DNA of 64,000 nucleotides from NCBI GenBank assembly GCA_018881555.1, contig JACAXG010000007.1, positions 7,826,935-7,890,934 on the forward strand, written 5' to 3'. The notes under the pieces were generated by a model. It saw nothing but the letters and a program-made list of their open reading frames with translations. It was not told the DNA's origin and did not search any database. Shown piece by piece: positions 1 to 12,800 of the stretch. Each line of letters starts with the position of its first letter. The stretch's first letter is position 1. The DNA comes from Amblyornis subalaris (lineage: Eukaryota; Chordata; Aves; Passeriformes; Ptilonorhynchidae). The position numbers and the translations under genes are program-made.

Positions 1-1935
1 CAGCATGAGATTCTTTATCAATCACCTCTATCCTATCATATCCTCTGTTCCACTACACTAACAAGAAAGAGAAAGCCTATAGACACGGATCTGCCTTTCC
101 TGTTAGATACATTAAACNATTCTGTAGTAACCAGGTGTGGAATTCAGAGGTAAAACTACTGTGATTCCAGAGCTTTGCTTTCAGATTCCGTCTGGTACTA
201 AATTCCATCCCAACATACACATTTGGCCCTTTTCTAGGCCTGCCTGANTTTTCACTGAGAATAACCAGACGTGTCGGAGTAAGTTGCTACTCTTGGAAGC
301 TATAAAGAACCATTTCTGCCCTTCTGCCTCGTTTCTCCTTCCTTTGTTTCATGTTGTTCTTCCCCCTGATGCCTGACCAGAGTGAATGCCTGAGTGTCTC
401 ATGTTTATTCACCAGGATGCTGATGATAATCACGCTGAAATCTCAGTAGCTTTCAGCTAGGGCAAGTGTTATTTTTTTAGAAAGCATTTCTATTCCAAGT
501 TATTGCATATGATATCTTAGGCCTTGATCTTATGAAAATCATACTTGATGCCAGGAGTAGTCAGGCTGGTAAAGCCAAGCACATACATAAATGTTGGCAG
601 GATTTGTTCTTTCCTAAGTGTAAGAGTGAAATCATTTAACAAATTGTGTCATACATGTAAGGAGTATTTATCAGGCCCACACAGAACAGCTGTTAATAGT
701 TTAGAACTGTCATCCATAAAATGTATCCATGTCAATAGAAGTCTTTAAGTGTGGAAGTGTACCTCAGGTGAAGGTTTTTGGAAACAGCCATCATGTGGTG
801 TGTTGTAAAAGTATCTGGAATGTGCTGCTTGTGTGTTTGGGTGTGGTTAAAGTGTTGGGATTTTAGGAGTGCATTTTGTCAGAGTTACAGAAACAAAAAT
901 TCTTCCAGGTTTATTACAGGAGCTCCTGTCTGCCACCTTGTGTGACAACATCTAAAATACAGAATTGGCTATTTAGAGGAAAACTAGTAGCAGTGGTCGT
1001 TGTCAGATTTTAGAAATAATGCTGTACCTTTGTATCGTTGGGGTGTGAACTCCCTTGGAAAAATACCCAGCTGAGTGCTAGAAAAGTGCTTTGGGAGANA
1101 AGGACCTGCACACACCTTGTGAATCGGTAATAATTAGAAAGAGCAGACACAAATATTTCTGTGCAGGGAAGTAATAAATGGATTGCAAGTTCCTGTAGTG
1201 CTAACAGATCACAGTCATGATATTAAATGAGGGGAACTAGAAAACTGCCATTGGCTCCAAAAGGCATAAGGATATCCTACTCCTTATCTCTGAATTAATT
1301 GGTAACTTCAGTTTATTATTTTCGTAGTGGTTTATTATTTTCATACTGCTCTCCAGGCTATTTGTCTTATGCCTGCCGTGATTAAGAGTTAGCAATGTTT
1401 TGCCTGTGAGAACTGCTCCCTATTTTTTGCCATTTATTTGTAATTTCTAATTCCACCCTGCCACAGTGAACTTCTGCTGCTCTGCTTTTTATATCTTGTT
1501 TTCAAAGTACTCTAGATGATATCAGCTGGATCTACTTTCCTGCCCCAATATACATTTCCTGCTTCCACTGTTGTAGTCCAAATGGACTCTCCACTTCTTT
1601 ACTTAGCTGTGTTACCAGCTGTTATTCCTTAGAGCTACTGCCAGCCTTTAATGGAGTTTGTTTCCAGGAAGGGAAATGGGAGATGCCGAGTGAACTTGGC
1701 ACTGACTTCAATAAGAGAAGAGCAGCTTCAGCACGCTAAGAACATTGAAGACCAAATGCATATAGGTATTTAATTATCCAGATTTAAGCTTCTGATTCCC
1801 CACAGATTTCAATGGTGAAATATCCCTCCAGTTAAGATTCGTGGCAGACAACTTCTGCACATTTTACTTGCATGAGTAACCTAGCAAAGGCGGTGGCACT
1901 TCTTAACTAAGTAAAGTGAAGTGTTTGAATGTAGT
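1..1935. other. Unique non-coding DNA, no gene seen
   Basis: This is AT-rich sequence with frequent stops in all frames. The longest open stretch, near 545-748, resembles no protein I know and has no splice context. I see no repeat family, RNA gene or CpG cluster. It is most simply intronic or intergenic vertebrate DNA. Confidence 0.7.
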
Positions 1936-2527
1936 AGAAAGAACATTGCCAGCAGGTTGAGGGACGTCATCCTGCCCCACTGCTCAGCCCTGGTGAGGCA
2001 CATCTGGAGCACTCTGCCCAGTTCTGGGCTCCTCAGGACAAGAGAGACATGGAACTGCTGGAGTACCTCCTCAGCAGAGGTCCAGTGGAGGGCAAGAAAG
2101 GTGGTTAAGGGACTGGAGTGTCTCTCTCATGAGGAAAGGTTGAGGGAGATGGNCCTGTTCAACCTCAAGAAGAGACAACTGAGAGGGGACCTCATCAATG
2201 TCTGTCAGTATCTGAAGGGAGGTGTCAGAGGATGGACCAGACTTTTCATGGCAGTGCCAAGCAATAGGACAAGAGGAATGGGCAGAAACGGATGCACAGG
2301 AAGTTGTAGCTGAACATGAGGAAGAACTTCTTCACTGTGTAGGTGACTGAGCACTGGGAAAGACTGTCCAGAGAGGGTGTGGAGTCTCCCTGACTGGAGA
2401 TATTCCGGAACCGTCTGGGCACAATCCTGTGTCAGTGCTCTGGGATGACCCTGCTTGAGCAGGGAGGTTGGACCAGATGACTCCCTGTAGTCCCTCCCAC
2501 CCTGACCCATTCTGTGGTTCTGTGAAA
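1936..2527 (+). mobile_element. CR1 LINE, 5'-truncated copy (3' part of RT gene plus 3' UTR)
   Basis: This is a chicken-repeat-1 type non-LTR retrotransposon fragment in sense orientation. The 5' part translates to the conserved C-terminal segment of the CR1 reverse-transcriptase ORF: residues like SRLRDVILPHCSALVR, then a downstream block like GLECLSHEERLRE. Next comes the CR1 3' UTR, including the phrase ggttggaccagatga, and the element ends in the typical CR1 terminus cattctgtggttctgtga. Compared with the related copy at 37598-38232, one C is missing near 1998-1999, after the LVR codons. This shifts the frame, so the copy is dead. Endonuclease and the catalytic RT core are absent, which is the usual 5' truncation of CR1. 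The 3' boundary is clear; the 5' boundary is uncertain by about 15 bases. Confidence 0.94.
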
Positions 2528-2879
2528 CAAACAAGTTGTTTAAATTACTTAGTTTATGANCTTTGATCATTATCTAGACCGCTTACCAATACTTATAAAC
2601 GCAATTAAACAAATGTGAAATGAAAACCAAGATATACAAATCTGAAATTAGAAAACTAATTAGTTCTGTAATTCCTGGTTTTAAAGGGGAAACATTTTGC
2701 ACCAGCTTGAGAAAACTGTCAAAACTTTCTCATTAAATTAATAAAGTATTTAAAGATAATCTTGAAAATTAATGTACTTACAGCTGATCTTCGAAGACCT
2801 GAAATAATGATGATTTTAAAGTACAAGAGCATTTCTTATGCAATGTTATACACTAAAATGTCTTTCTTGCTGTCTTAAG
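2528..2879. other. Unique AT-rich DNA upstream of the exon-like segment
   Basis: No gene or repeat is seen. The last 20 bases form a pyrimidine-rich run ending in AG at 2878-2879, which would serve as a splice acceptor for the segment that follows. Confidence 0.6.
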
Positions 2880-2995
2880 AGAGATGGGATGAACCACAAA
2901 TTGAAAGTTCTCCTCTTTCTGTCGGTGGAGGGACATCATTTCCTATGATGGTAAATCACTTTTCACCAAAGAACTCATACCATTGGATTCAAACA
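2880..2995 (+). other. Candidate internal exon (116 nt), gene unknown
   Basis: The segment lies between a pyrimidine-rich acceptor (tctttcttgctgtcttaag, AG at 2878-2879) and a near-perfect donor (gtaagt from 2996). One frame is open across it, with two leading bases and then 38 codons. The peptide begins RWDEPQIESS, contains SVGGGTSFPMMV and ends KNSYHWIQT. In that frame a TAA lies just before the acceptor and a TAA follows soon after the donor, as expected of an internal exon read from intron to intron. The composition is less AT-biased than the flanks. I do not recognise the protein family. An open run of about 40 codons is common by chance, so the case rests on the paired splice signals. 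It could also be an exon of a non-coding RNA, or a pseudo-exon. Confidence 0.4.
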
Positions 2996-5900
2996 GTAAG
3001 TTATTAAGGTTCTAGGAAATCCTCACTATCCTTTCAATACAAGACTTTGAGAAGTACCATAGGAGATTTAAAGTGGTGTGAGAGTAGGGTGTTTTTATGG
3101 CATGGGAGGGGTGGTTTTTCATCAAAGATTGGAAAATGTGTCTGTCAGTTTGTTCATCCTCTGACAGTAGGAGTTAGAATTCCTGCTTGGACACAGAATC
3201 CTTACTGTGACTTCTGAGGAATGCTAGAACATGAAAAAGTGGAGAAGAATATTTCATGTGCTCCGAAATGTTTGTGTAACTTCAGGATGAACAGCACCTT
3301 GTAGAATCAATCCCCACAGCACCAACCAACTTAATGAACATTATTCCTGAAGCGATCTATTCATTACTGCTGATCAAAATCTTGTGCCTGCGGAACGTAT
3401 ACTGCCAGACATTCTCCTCCCCCAGAATCGCCCCGTGCTATCATCCTACACTGAAAGTTTACACTTCCTCGGTCTGCTCTAGTTTATATCAAATGGAGAT
3501 TATTAAGTTATACACAGGGGAACAGGTGGGTGGAGCAGCTGGCATGAGAAGTGAGCAGCCTGACAACAGAAAAAAAAAACCCGGGTAGATTGCAGCACAA
3601 AAATTTTCCTAGGAAATTGCAAATTTCACAATCTGTTCATGAGAACTGATGGTATAGCTCGTGTGCCAGGTAACAAGTCTGGGNGACTCTAGACTTCACT
3701 GGAAGCTGACTATTCAAGACCTTCAAAGATCTTGTTAGTTTTGGCTTCAGTCTATTACACTGTATCAAGCAATCCTACTCATTCTGGAAAGCAACTCTTT
3801 ATGAATTTCTAAAGTAGATTGAAAAGGTCACAGTGGTTTTTCAGTCTTAATTGAATGACTGACTGATTTACTTGTATTTTTTATTGCAGATGAAACTTTA
3901 AAGATAGCTCTGTGAGCTCTCAGAGTCATGCAGAATTTGAGGGGTTTATCTTTGGTTTAATTCAGTGATATGAAGAAAACATCAGCTTGAAGTGTTTCTA
4001 ACACCAGTTTAAGAAGGTTACNCAACTAAATAAGCTCTCCTCAATTTGGGTGCAGTGTGGAGGCTGACCTTACNGAATGAAGTGCTACACACTCAGAAGT
4101 ACTCAAAATTTAGATTATGATGGAATACAATAGCCAAGGAGAATGCAGTAACAGTCAGGACAACCTGACAGGGGTNAAGTGGCAAAGTTTTTACAATAAG
4201 TAAATGCGTAGATGGCTATGGAGGAAGTAGGTGACAAGATCAGATGTGGAAGAAAAGATAAGCTGCCAGTTAATGTCTAATACTGTGGCAGTTTATCCTG
4301 TATCATTTACAGGAACCCAGACTGAAACAGCCTCTTAGTTAGGTCACTGTCTCAGGACACAGCAGAACAGCCTCTTACCTTTGCGAGCTGAGTGTTATCG
4401 TGGTTTATCTCTGGCTGTCTCCTGTTTTGACTTAAGAAGCTTTTCTCATTAAAGTTTCATTGAAACACATACATTTCTGCAAAAAGTTGCACTTCTAACA
4501 AATCAGCATTTTTCAAATGAGAAGTGTTTAATCAAGAAGTTTCCAGCCAAGTCTAATTATAGCATCCTTTCAAAATGTTTCAGGGTTTCAGACAGCACTT
4601 CAAAAAGGAACACAATGAAACATTCGTTATTACTGGTCTTTCATATTACTCAAATTACAAGAAACAATTAAATATGTTATAGAAGATATCTTGATAAGCA
4701 TTTGACATGCCACTGAATAACATTTGGTGTCTCGAGTTTCTAATTTCTCTCCTTTAAATTCAAACTTCCTTCTAGTTCTTATCTGAATTACTGTTGAACA
4801 CAANCCAAAGTTCACTTGGACTTCCTTTCTACATAAATTCAATTAAGAAATGTAAACATTTGGAGTCTCTCTTGGGGGGGGAAGGCAGAGGAAAAAAAAG
4901 AAAAATAAAAGAAAGTCTGTCAGTGGGAAAGATTCATGTAGGCCAAAAGGAGAGAGAACTATTTTTGTGTGGAGAAAAGAATCAGCAGTAGCTTGTGACA
5001 TGGACAAAGTCATCTGTCACTAGAGGCAGCTTATGACAGAGGTCATTCAGACAGCTGTGCATGAGAGAAAGGTAACCCATGTTTGTACAGTCACAGGGAA
5101 CAACATGCTGTTAGTGGCAGGAGAACGTGTTTAACTTTTGGAAACATTTTTTCTATTGTGGAACATGTGGTGAGTACTGGTTTGAAGCCAGTATATTTTG
5201 TTGTTGACATGCTGCTTCTCACAGGCTTTTGTTGAGCAACTTGCTAACTCCTGGTATAATCTAAAAGACTGTGGTAAATTTTACAAGAGTAAAGGTAAAG
5301 AAAGAAGTATGACAACAAAAACAGGAGAGAGAATATAGGGGAAAAGGCTCAGTATGGAAGCTCATGTGTGCATTATTTTAAGGCAGTCTTAATCCAGTAA
5401 CATGGGAATTGTCAATGCAGGTTTGAGGCCACTACACTGGCAAAAGCTGGATAATACACGCAAAGGCCAACACACTTCTGACTCATTGTCTCGAGTCTGG
5501 TAACGGAAGTGACAGCTGGTGGTGTTCTTAATATCAGCATCCATTCCAAGGAAACCAGCTGAAGCATGTAGCTGAGAAAATTCATTACCCATTTAAAAAG
5601 TTCAAAGGGTATGTGAGGAAAGTTAGAAAAAGACTTTGGCTTTTGAACACTCAGCTCTTTCACAGGAGCTCCAGGAGTTACAAAAACTTGTTTAAGAATG
5701 CATGCTGAGAATATTTCAGCTAAATGACTCTTAAAAAATTGGGCTTACACAAGGTATGAATTCCAAGCAAATTGACAAAATCCTTTGGCTGAAATAGACA
5801 AAGCAAAAGAAAATCCCTGAACCGACCCACCACCAACACCAGAATTCCTAAAGCTCCAGTACCAGTAGGTGCTTGAAATGTATATTTGCTCTTTTTTTAA

Positions 5901-8900
5901 TGTTCTTTAAACATGTTTGTTGAAAAGCCTTTCTGGAAAGTTTCTGCAGAACACAGCCCGAGGTAAGCATTTAAACCATGGCATCCCAACATCCTGGTTA
6001 GTAGTAGACACCGATTTGGATTATACCACAGCAAAACACATGTGGAATGCAGGCCCTTTCTGATCACACTTAAAAGAGGAGGCTTATTCCATGAGGGTCT
6101 AGGAAATGACACCTCCCTTTTTTTTTCCCTTTAAATTATGTTGCTAGTGTTGCTCAAGAGAAGAGAGGGTCTGTCTACTAGAAATGCTCACCTGGGGGGT
6201 CTGGGAAACCTGTCTGTTCTTGGCTGCCCAGCTGGAAAACAGTTGCAAACTCTAACAGGTTGGTGTTGGGATAACACCAATTAAAGAGTAATTTGGGGAT
6301 GTAAAAGAAGCTGAAAGTGGCCAGGGAGAAGTGTTTGACCTTGGTATGAAAACAACAGTGGCCAGCTATTCATAAGAGCAAGTTGGACATTATTACTCAA
6401 ATATCAGATGGATTTAAAAGATATTGATGAGTTATAGCTATCTATTTTGTGGTATCAATGTTGTCTTAGTAGACAGCGTATTTATAATCTGCTTTAAATA
6501 TAGGTTAAGCAGAAAAAAGTTAACCCGAATCTAGATGCTTCAGGACTCTTCTAACATTAATAGAATTGTACAGAAACAGCTGGACGAAATCTTTGATAGA
6601 GTTTTATTATGAGCTCTTGTAAAGAAAATTATTGTAGAGCTGCTCACAGTGATTGTGAAGCAAACTGGCTTCTGACTGTTACACTGCTGCTTTTCTATAT
6701 CGTCTTTTAGTACATCACCCCAGGCTTTCATAGTTTTTGGTAGTCCATTTCCATGTAGAAAAAACTGGAGTATTTTCCTGGATCATGGCCTTTCCTGTTG
6801 TTGGCAAGCATAGCAGCTCAATTATTTTAGTGTCCTTTTTCTCTTGTGCTTTCTTGGATCATCTGCTATGTCTTCCAGAAGAGGGTCTTTATTGCAAATT
6901 GACCAAACATTATCAAAGTATGGTTATATTTTCTATGCTTTACATGTGAGAAACTGATACATTGACAGAAGAAATGTTGTCTGTGGTGACAAAAAGAAGG
7001 CTTTGCTCACCTGCAGAAATAGAAATCAGCCTTACATCTAGCCTGACATGTGTGTGCTAGTAGGAAATGACACTGAATTTTCTGTGTTCTGTGTCCCTAG
7101 AAAAGGCAGGAGCCCTCATGCTCTTTAACAACTCTATTTTGAGAGTATGCTACTGTCCCCAGTGATTAGAGCTCACAGACCCAGATTACTGTAGTCCTTG
7201 GTCTTTTCTCTTGGCCGTGATATTGTGGCTGAATTTACTATCCTGTGCATCTTTTAGATATATATTTTGCTTTTTTAGGTTTTCAGTGTTGGAAACAGAC
7301 ATAGTATGGATGAAAATTGGCAGAAAAATGTGAAAAGCTTCAGGATTTTGAGTCAGGTGGCAGAACATTCGGGAAGCTTCTGGCACACCACAGATGGTCG
7401 GTATAAACTGTTGTGGCAGAGCAGCTCTGCCAGGAACCCCATGGAGTTTATTTCTAAAGTAAACTTTTAAAAATACACAGAATATTAAAGCAGGATACAA
7501 AATTAATANAATTTCAAATCACTGGTAATACGTTAATTTGTTGTAATGAGGTTCCATATAAGCCCATCCTTTCCTCCCCTCACCCCCAGTTATGTAAGAT
7601 TANTATCCCCATTTCCATAATTCCACTTTCTCTGATCTTTGTACTCTTTCAAAAAAATCANATAGCTGGACTGGGGGTACAAAATAGTATTGAGCTGTAT
7701 AAGAATAGTAAATTACGTAAGATAACACAAGTTTTATTATATTAAATAGTATTCTTATTTCAATTATGCTATAAAATGTGAAAATTTTGGGGGAAGATTA
7801 GGAATAGGAGTGGAGGAGTCTAATACTGAAACTCAAACAAGATTTTTTTCCCCCCTTGTTGATGTTTTTTTTGGGGCCTGGTTTTCTTTTTTCTTAACAA
7901 AGGAGCAAATGTTCTTAGAGAAGAATAATTTTCAGCTGAAAAATTCCCAAGCACACAGAACAAATTGGATTAACACAAAGTTTGGGAATCCGATTAAGTT
8001 TTTTTCAAGAATATTGGCCATATTTCAGAATTTCTTGCAATCATGATCCATGGCGCTTGGCAAACCTTAGCTACCAACTGATATTTCAAGGAGAAACCTA
8101 TATTCATAAAGTTGGTGTTAACTTCTTAATCACGTCTTTTACTTCACTTATAAGCTAAAAAAATGTATTTAGAAATGTCAGTCAAAATGTATAAAGGGAT
8201 TCCAAGACCGGACTCATCTTTTAATAATTATTCCATTGCAAAAATGTAAGTACTGTTGTAGCTAATTGAGATACCAGGTAAAACTTTCTATCTCTAAACA
8301 GTTAAAACAATTCAAAATATATTAGTTGTAAAAATTAGAAAAGATTCATCTTATGTACCAGTAAGATATANCCTCTAAGATAACACCACAGCCTCTCCAC
8401 CTTAAAGTCCCAAACATTGAATACACCTGTGTTTTTTCTGTGACATTTTGATGTGAAGTTTTACCCAAGATTTCATTAAACTAGGTCATAAAGGAGGACA
8501 AACTGAGGTTATCTGGGCGAATTNGATTGTCTCTAAAAGCGATGCATCTGTTGAATTTTCAATGAGTATTTTTGCCCTCTGTACCTCAGCCTTTCAATCT
8601 GGCAAAAGAACTTATTATTATTTCTTTCAGGTAGAATCCCTGTGAAGTTAANAGCAAAATTCCATGGGATGGAGGCTAGACTTTTTGGGTCACTGAATAT
8701 GGATCTGTACTGGGAGTTAAATTATAGGCTGAACAGAATAGTGCNATATTGAACTATGCCCAATGCTGTTGCTTTTATTTTTCTAAATTTTGTTCTNCCT
8801 GCCCCACATTTGAAACGAAGAAAGTAAAACCCTTTCTAGGCTAAGTCAGAGGACATAGCCTGTAATTGCTGTATGAATGGACACAAAGAAGCCAGGTATA

Positions 8901-9530
8901 AAGCTTGGAAGACACATTAGTGAGACAATATGAGGAGTTCAGCTTGAGGGAAAACTTGACTGGTTACTAATAACATACATTTAGCAGTCTCATGTCTTTT
9001 GCGTGGGATATGAATGTTCTGTTGTGTATACCTTGTCATTTTTGTCTTGCAGAATGGAACTGAATAGAGAAAACACACAAACATGGTTATATAGCTACAA
9101 GAACCTATTCTCATTATATAATTAGGCANAATCATTTTATGATTTAGTATAATGTTCCATTTGTGTTGAACNTGTAACCATATTTTTATGTTTCAGCCTC
9201 AGGACTGTTAGTCTGGTGTGTTATTTGGTTGTTGTACCTTTCGACTTCCATAGCAACAATTTAGCTACATAATAATTGTGAGAAAATCAAATTCCATCTG
9301 TTTTTGCCAAATGAAGTCTGAATAAACCTTCACTGGTTAAACATCACTCATTTCCACTCCTGGGCAGGTTAAGCAAAGTCTTGTGTGTTGGTGTTGCTCA
9401 AAGTAAACAAACTGTAATACAATTCTTCAGGCAGTCTTCAGTACCCTTGATGCTGCGAGAATTTCTTTGCTTCTTCATGCACAATTTCTTCAGTGACTTT
9501 TCAGTGCCTTATTGCCTTGGTACTATTAGG
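2996..9530. other. Unique non-coding DNA, no gene seen
   Basis: No coding region, RNA gene or recognisable dispersed repeat was found. Open stretches (for example near 3334-3588 and 7186-7500) are short, low in complexity or rich in AT codons, and resemble no known domain. Short homopolymers and a run of G near 4873 are the only notable local features. Confidence 0.65.
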
Positions 9531-9806
9531 GAATCACAGAATCTTTTAGGTTGAAAAAGACCTCTAAGATCACTGAGTCCAACCATTAACCCAGCACTGC
9601 CAAGCACGCCACTAAACCATGTCCCCAAGTGCCACATCTACATGNCTTGCAAGTACCTCCAAGGATAGAGACTCAATCTCACTGGGTAGCCTGATCCAGT
9701 ATTTGGTAAGCCCTTTGGGNAAGAAATTTTTCCCNATATCCAGCCGTAATCTCTCCTGGTGCAACCTGAGGCCATCTGCTCTGTCCTGTCACTTGTTATG
9801 TGAGTT
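9531..9806 (-). mobile_element. CR1 LINE, 3' end fragment in antisense orientation
   Basis: On the + strand this begins gaatcacagaatcttttaggttg, the reverse complement of the CR1 3' terminus. It continues with the antisense CR1 3' UTR: gtccaaccattaacccagcactgccaag, then accatgtcccc, then gcaacctgaggccat. Similarity fades near 9800-9806. Only 3' UTR is present, so the open frames that cross it on both strands are meaningless. The variant differs from the two + strand copies, so it is probably a different CR1 subfamily. Several n positions fall inside it. Confidence 0.92.
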
Positions 9807-12800
9807 AGTGTTTTCACTAACTTTTCCACTATTTACACCACAGGGATGCAAAATTAAAAATTTCTTTCCTCTCAAGTCTTCAGAAATCTACAACAGAATT
9901 CAGTGAGAGCTCTGAAAACAGTGTCCATGTCCAAGATCTTGGCAATGCAAGGATTTCAGACATGACCTGCGAAATGCAGGGAGATCTCCAGGCTCCTTGT
10001 TTCACTGAAAATGTTCTGCTCATCTGTATTTTGCTGACTACTCCATATACCTCCTCTCTGACAATGGCAAGAATGGAAAATCAAGACTTAACCACTTACC
10101 CCATGGCCATTTCAGCAGGCCCATCATAATTCGTACAGCTGCTCTCTGCTCAGGGCTCATCAAACATCTCTCCCATCACAGTTTATCAAACGCCTCCACC
10201 TCAGCATTTCAAGTAACTCAAGCTGCTTCCTTTTCTTGCGTGCTCTCCTGCTTGCCTGCCAAAACCAGAAAGCCTTTATTAAGGGCTTCCCCGTCAATCA
10301 TTCCAAAGGCCCCTTTGGAGATCTGATTAGTGTTTGCAGCCTACATTCAGGAACAGGCTGAATCTGTCTGGTGCAATTCATACAAAGGGATATGAAGGAA
10401 GGGAGTGATTTAACTAAAGTGGGAAGCTTTGTTTCTATGCTGCAAGATATATGATCATCTCTGTGAGCAGTGAGATATTTTCAGGCTGTATAGAGTTCTG
10501 CATGCAGGGATTTAGGATCTGCAATGTCATTTGGGATTGCTGGGGTTTGCCTTTACTTCAGAGGCTGAGAAACTGGGTAAATTAGGCTGTGCTGGAGTTT
10601 CAGACTGCTGTGCTCACACTGCTACTGTGGTGTTGGTAGTTTACAGCGGGCTTAGACATACCTACAGCCTGTACAAGCATATCAGAACAGACATTCCCTT
10701 CATCTTGCTAAGCCAATACAGACTGGGAAAAGCATTTTAAAGGAAGGTGGAAGTTTTCTGTTACAGGTGCTCTGTATCCTGTGTCTCATGATTTCAAAAA
10801 AGATGAAACATTAAATCCTGTTCACCTAGAACTAGGGAGAATGGGCTGAATTTTACTTTTCCAGGCAGTGCNAGAGTCTTTAAGAAGTTCTGGGGTTTGG
10901 CTGACTGTGCACAAGGCATGGGAAGACTCACCATGAACTCCCCATCTGCATGGACTGCAGTGTCCAGCCTCCTCTGCTAAGCTTCATTGAACAAGAAGTG
11001 AACAAGGCACTTGACTTGAAAAAAAAAAGTGAAAGAGACAAATGATTTATTTGTGATGCCAAAAGCAATCACCTTGCATGCTGAAGGATGAGATTTTATT
11101 TAGATAAATTACTTTATTCATGCNGTCCTCATTAATCTAATAACCTTAGTAAAACTACACTTTAGGTCTTTTTCTGGCCTGTTACTGCTGTGAATTTTGC
11201 AAGGAAATCAAGCTGCAGAAAGTTGATTTTACCTGATTTAATTGTAAAATAGCTATCAGAGCAAAGTAGAGACTAGCTGCTGCCTGCCATCTCCAGGTAC
11301 TGTGGAGCGGACTCCATGGAGCCNGAACAGCAGTGGCAGCAGGACTGTACCTCGTCACAACCTCACAGGAAAGAAACTGGATGTTGCCTGGTAACAGGGG
11401 CTGTTGCTTTTCTTTTTCCAGAGGTTTAGCAAACAGCTGAAGCAACCAATTTGCGGAGCAGCATAAGGTTTGAAAAGAACAAATAGCTGTTGAGGAAAAA
11501 ACAGTCAAAGAGTGAGATCAGAGATTGTTACTTGGATACAGCAAAAGCCAACACAACAGAAGGGCTGGGAGGAGAGCAAAGGCGAAATAACAGTAGACTT
11601 ATTTAAGCTCTGGAAGTATTTTTTAGATTTTTTTTTTTTTCANTTCTTGTACATCTAGTGGCAATGCAACTCTTCTACACCCAGTGATCCAAGAGCGTTT
11701 TCAGAAAACTTTTGGTGCAAGTCTTCTCTTCCTCACCTTTCAATCACTTCTCCTTGCTCAGATTTTCATGTTTATCTTTCACTATATTTTTTACTCTTTA
11801 TTTGCTCTTCAGAAGGAGTTTCTTTTGTTATACCTCATATGAAGTAAGGGCAGTACTTACTTATTCAAAAAATGGCAATTCTGTTGAGAAAACAGGGGCA
11901 CTTATAACGCCTGGGTTACTGATTCTGTGTGCCTGGTGCCTCGCTACCTGCAGTGTCAGATAGCAGACACTATATCATTAACAGTATATAATAATTTTTC
12001 TTCATAATCACAAAGGTTGCAAAAATAGACTGCAAATTTCGCTCGTGTGAGCACAAGGAAGACTTCACAGTTCTATTCTTGGTAAGAGAGCACAGAAATA
12101 ACGTCAATATCTCGGAGACTGCTTCCTGTAGAAGTGCTGATTTGAGTTCTGCTAGACAGGTGAGGGAGATTCAGTTGGACTGCTCAGCTCAAATTTTCCC
12201 TGTGGTTCCTTTCCAGCCATGTGGCAAATGTACATTGCTGAATTCCTCCTGTAGATCAGATCACGGAAAAAAACGATAGTGTGAATGAATGTAAAGGAAA
12301 CAGACAGACTTGTGATGTCTTTACCATAAATAGTTCAGGCAAATACACAAATTCACAGGTGTGAGTTATCCTAGAGAAGACAGCCTGGCTCTTGGGGTAC
12401 TCTGGTTGCTAGTTGTACCTATATAGGTTATAGTATATATAATCTTATATCAATTAGAATTACTTCCAACACTTTTACCTTTGTTGTTCTTTGNATTTTC
12501 ACTTACATGTTGCAGCTTTATCTTACAACTCAACAACAGGTTGTGCAACTTCCTCTTTGGTTCCATACAGCATTTCTAATGGAGATCTCCCAAAATATCT
12601 TGCTGGAAGGGAAATGCAGCATAAGGAGCTAGGTATGAATACATTTCACAGTACAGCTTTGTGGGGTAACCTCTTTCTAGAGCTTCCTTTCGATTGCCTT
12701 GCAATAATGAGCAGTTATTTACACAGATACTCTGGTGGGTTTCCTTTCTGTGAGATGCTACTGACCATCACGAGGGAGNGCACATAACCTGCACTCAAGA

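Noticed and set aside
1921..2570. Open frames read as genes on both strands
   Set aside because: They are fragments of a dead CR1 LINE. The + frame changes phase because of a 1-base deletion; the - frame is antisense UTR.
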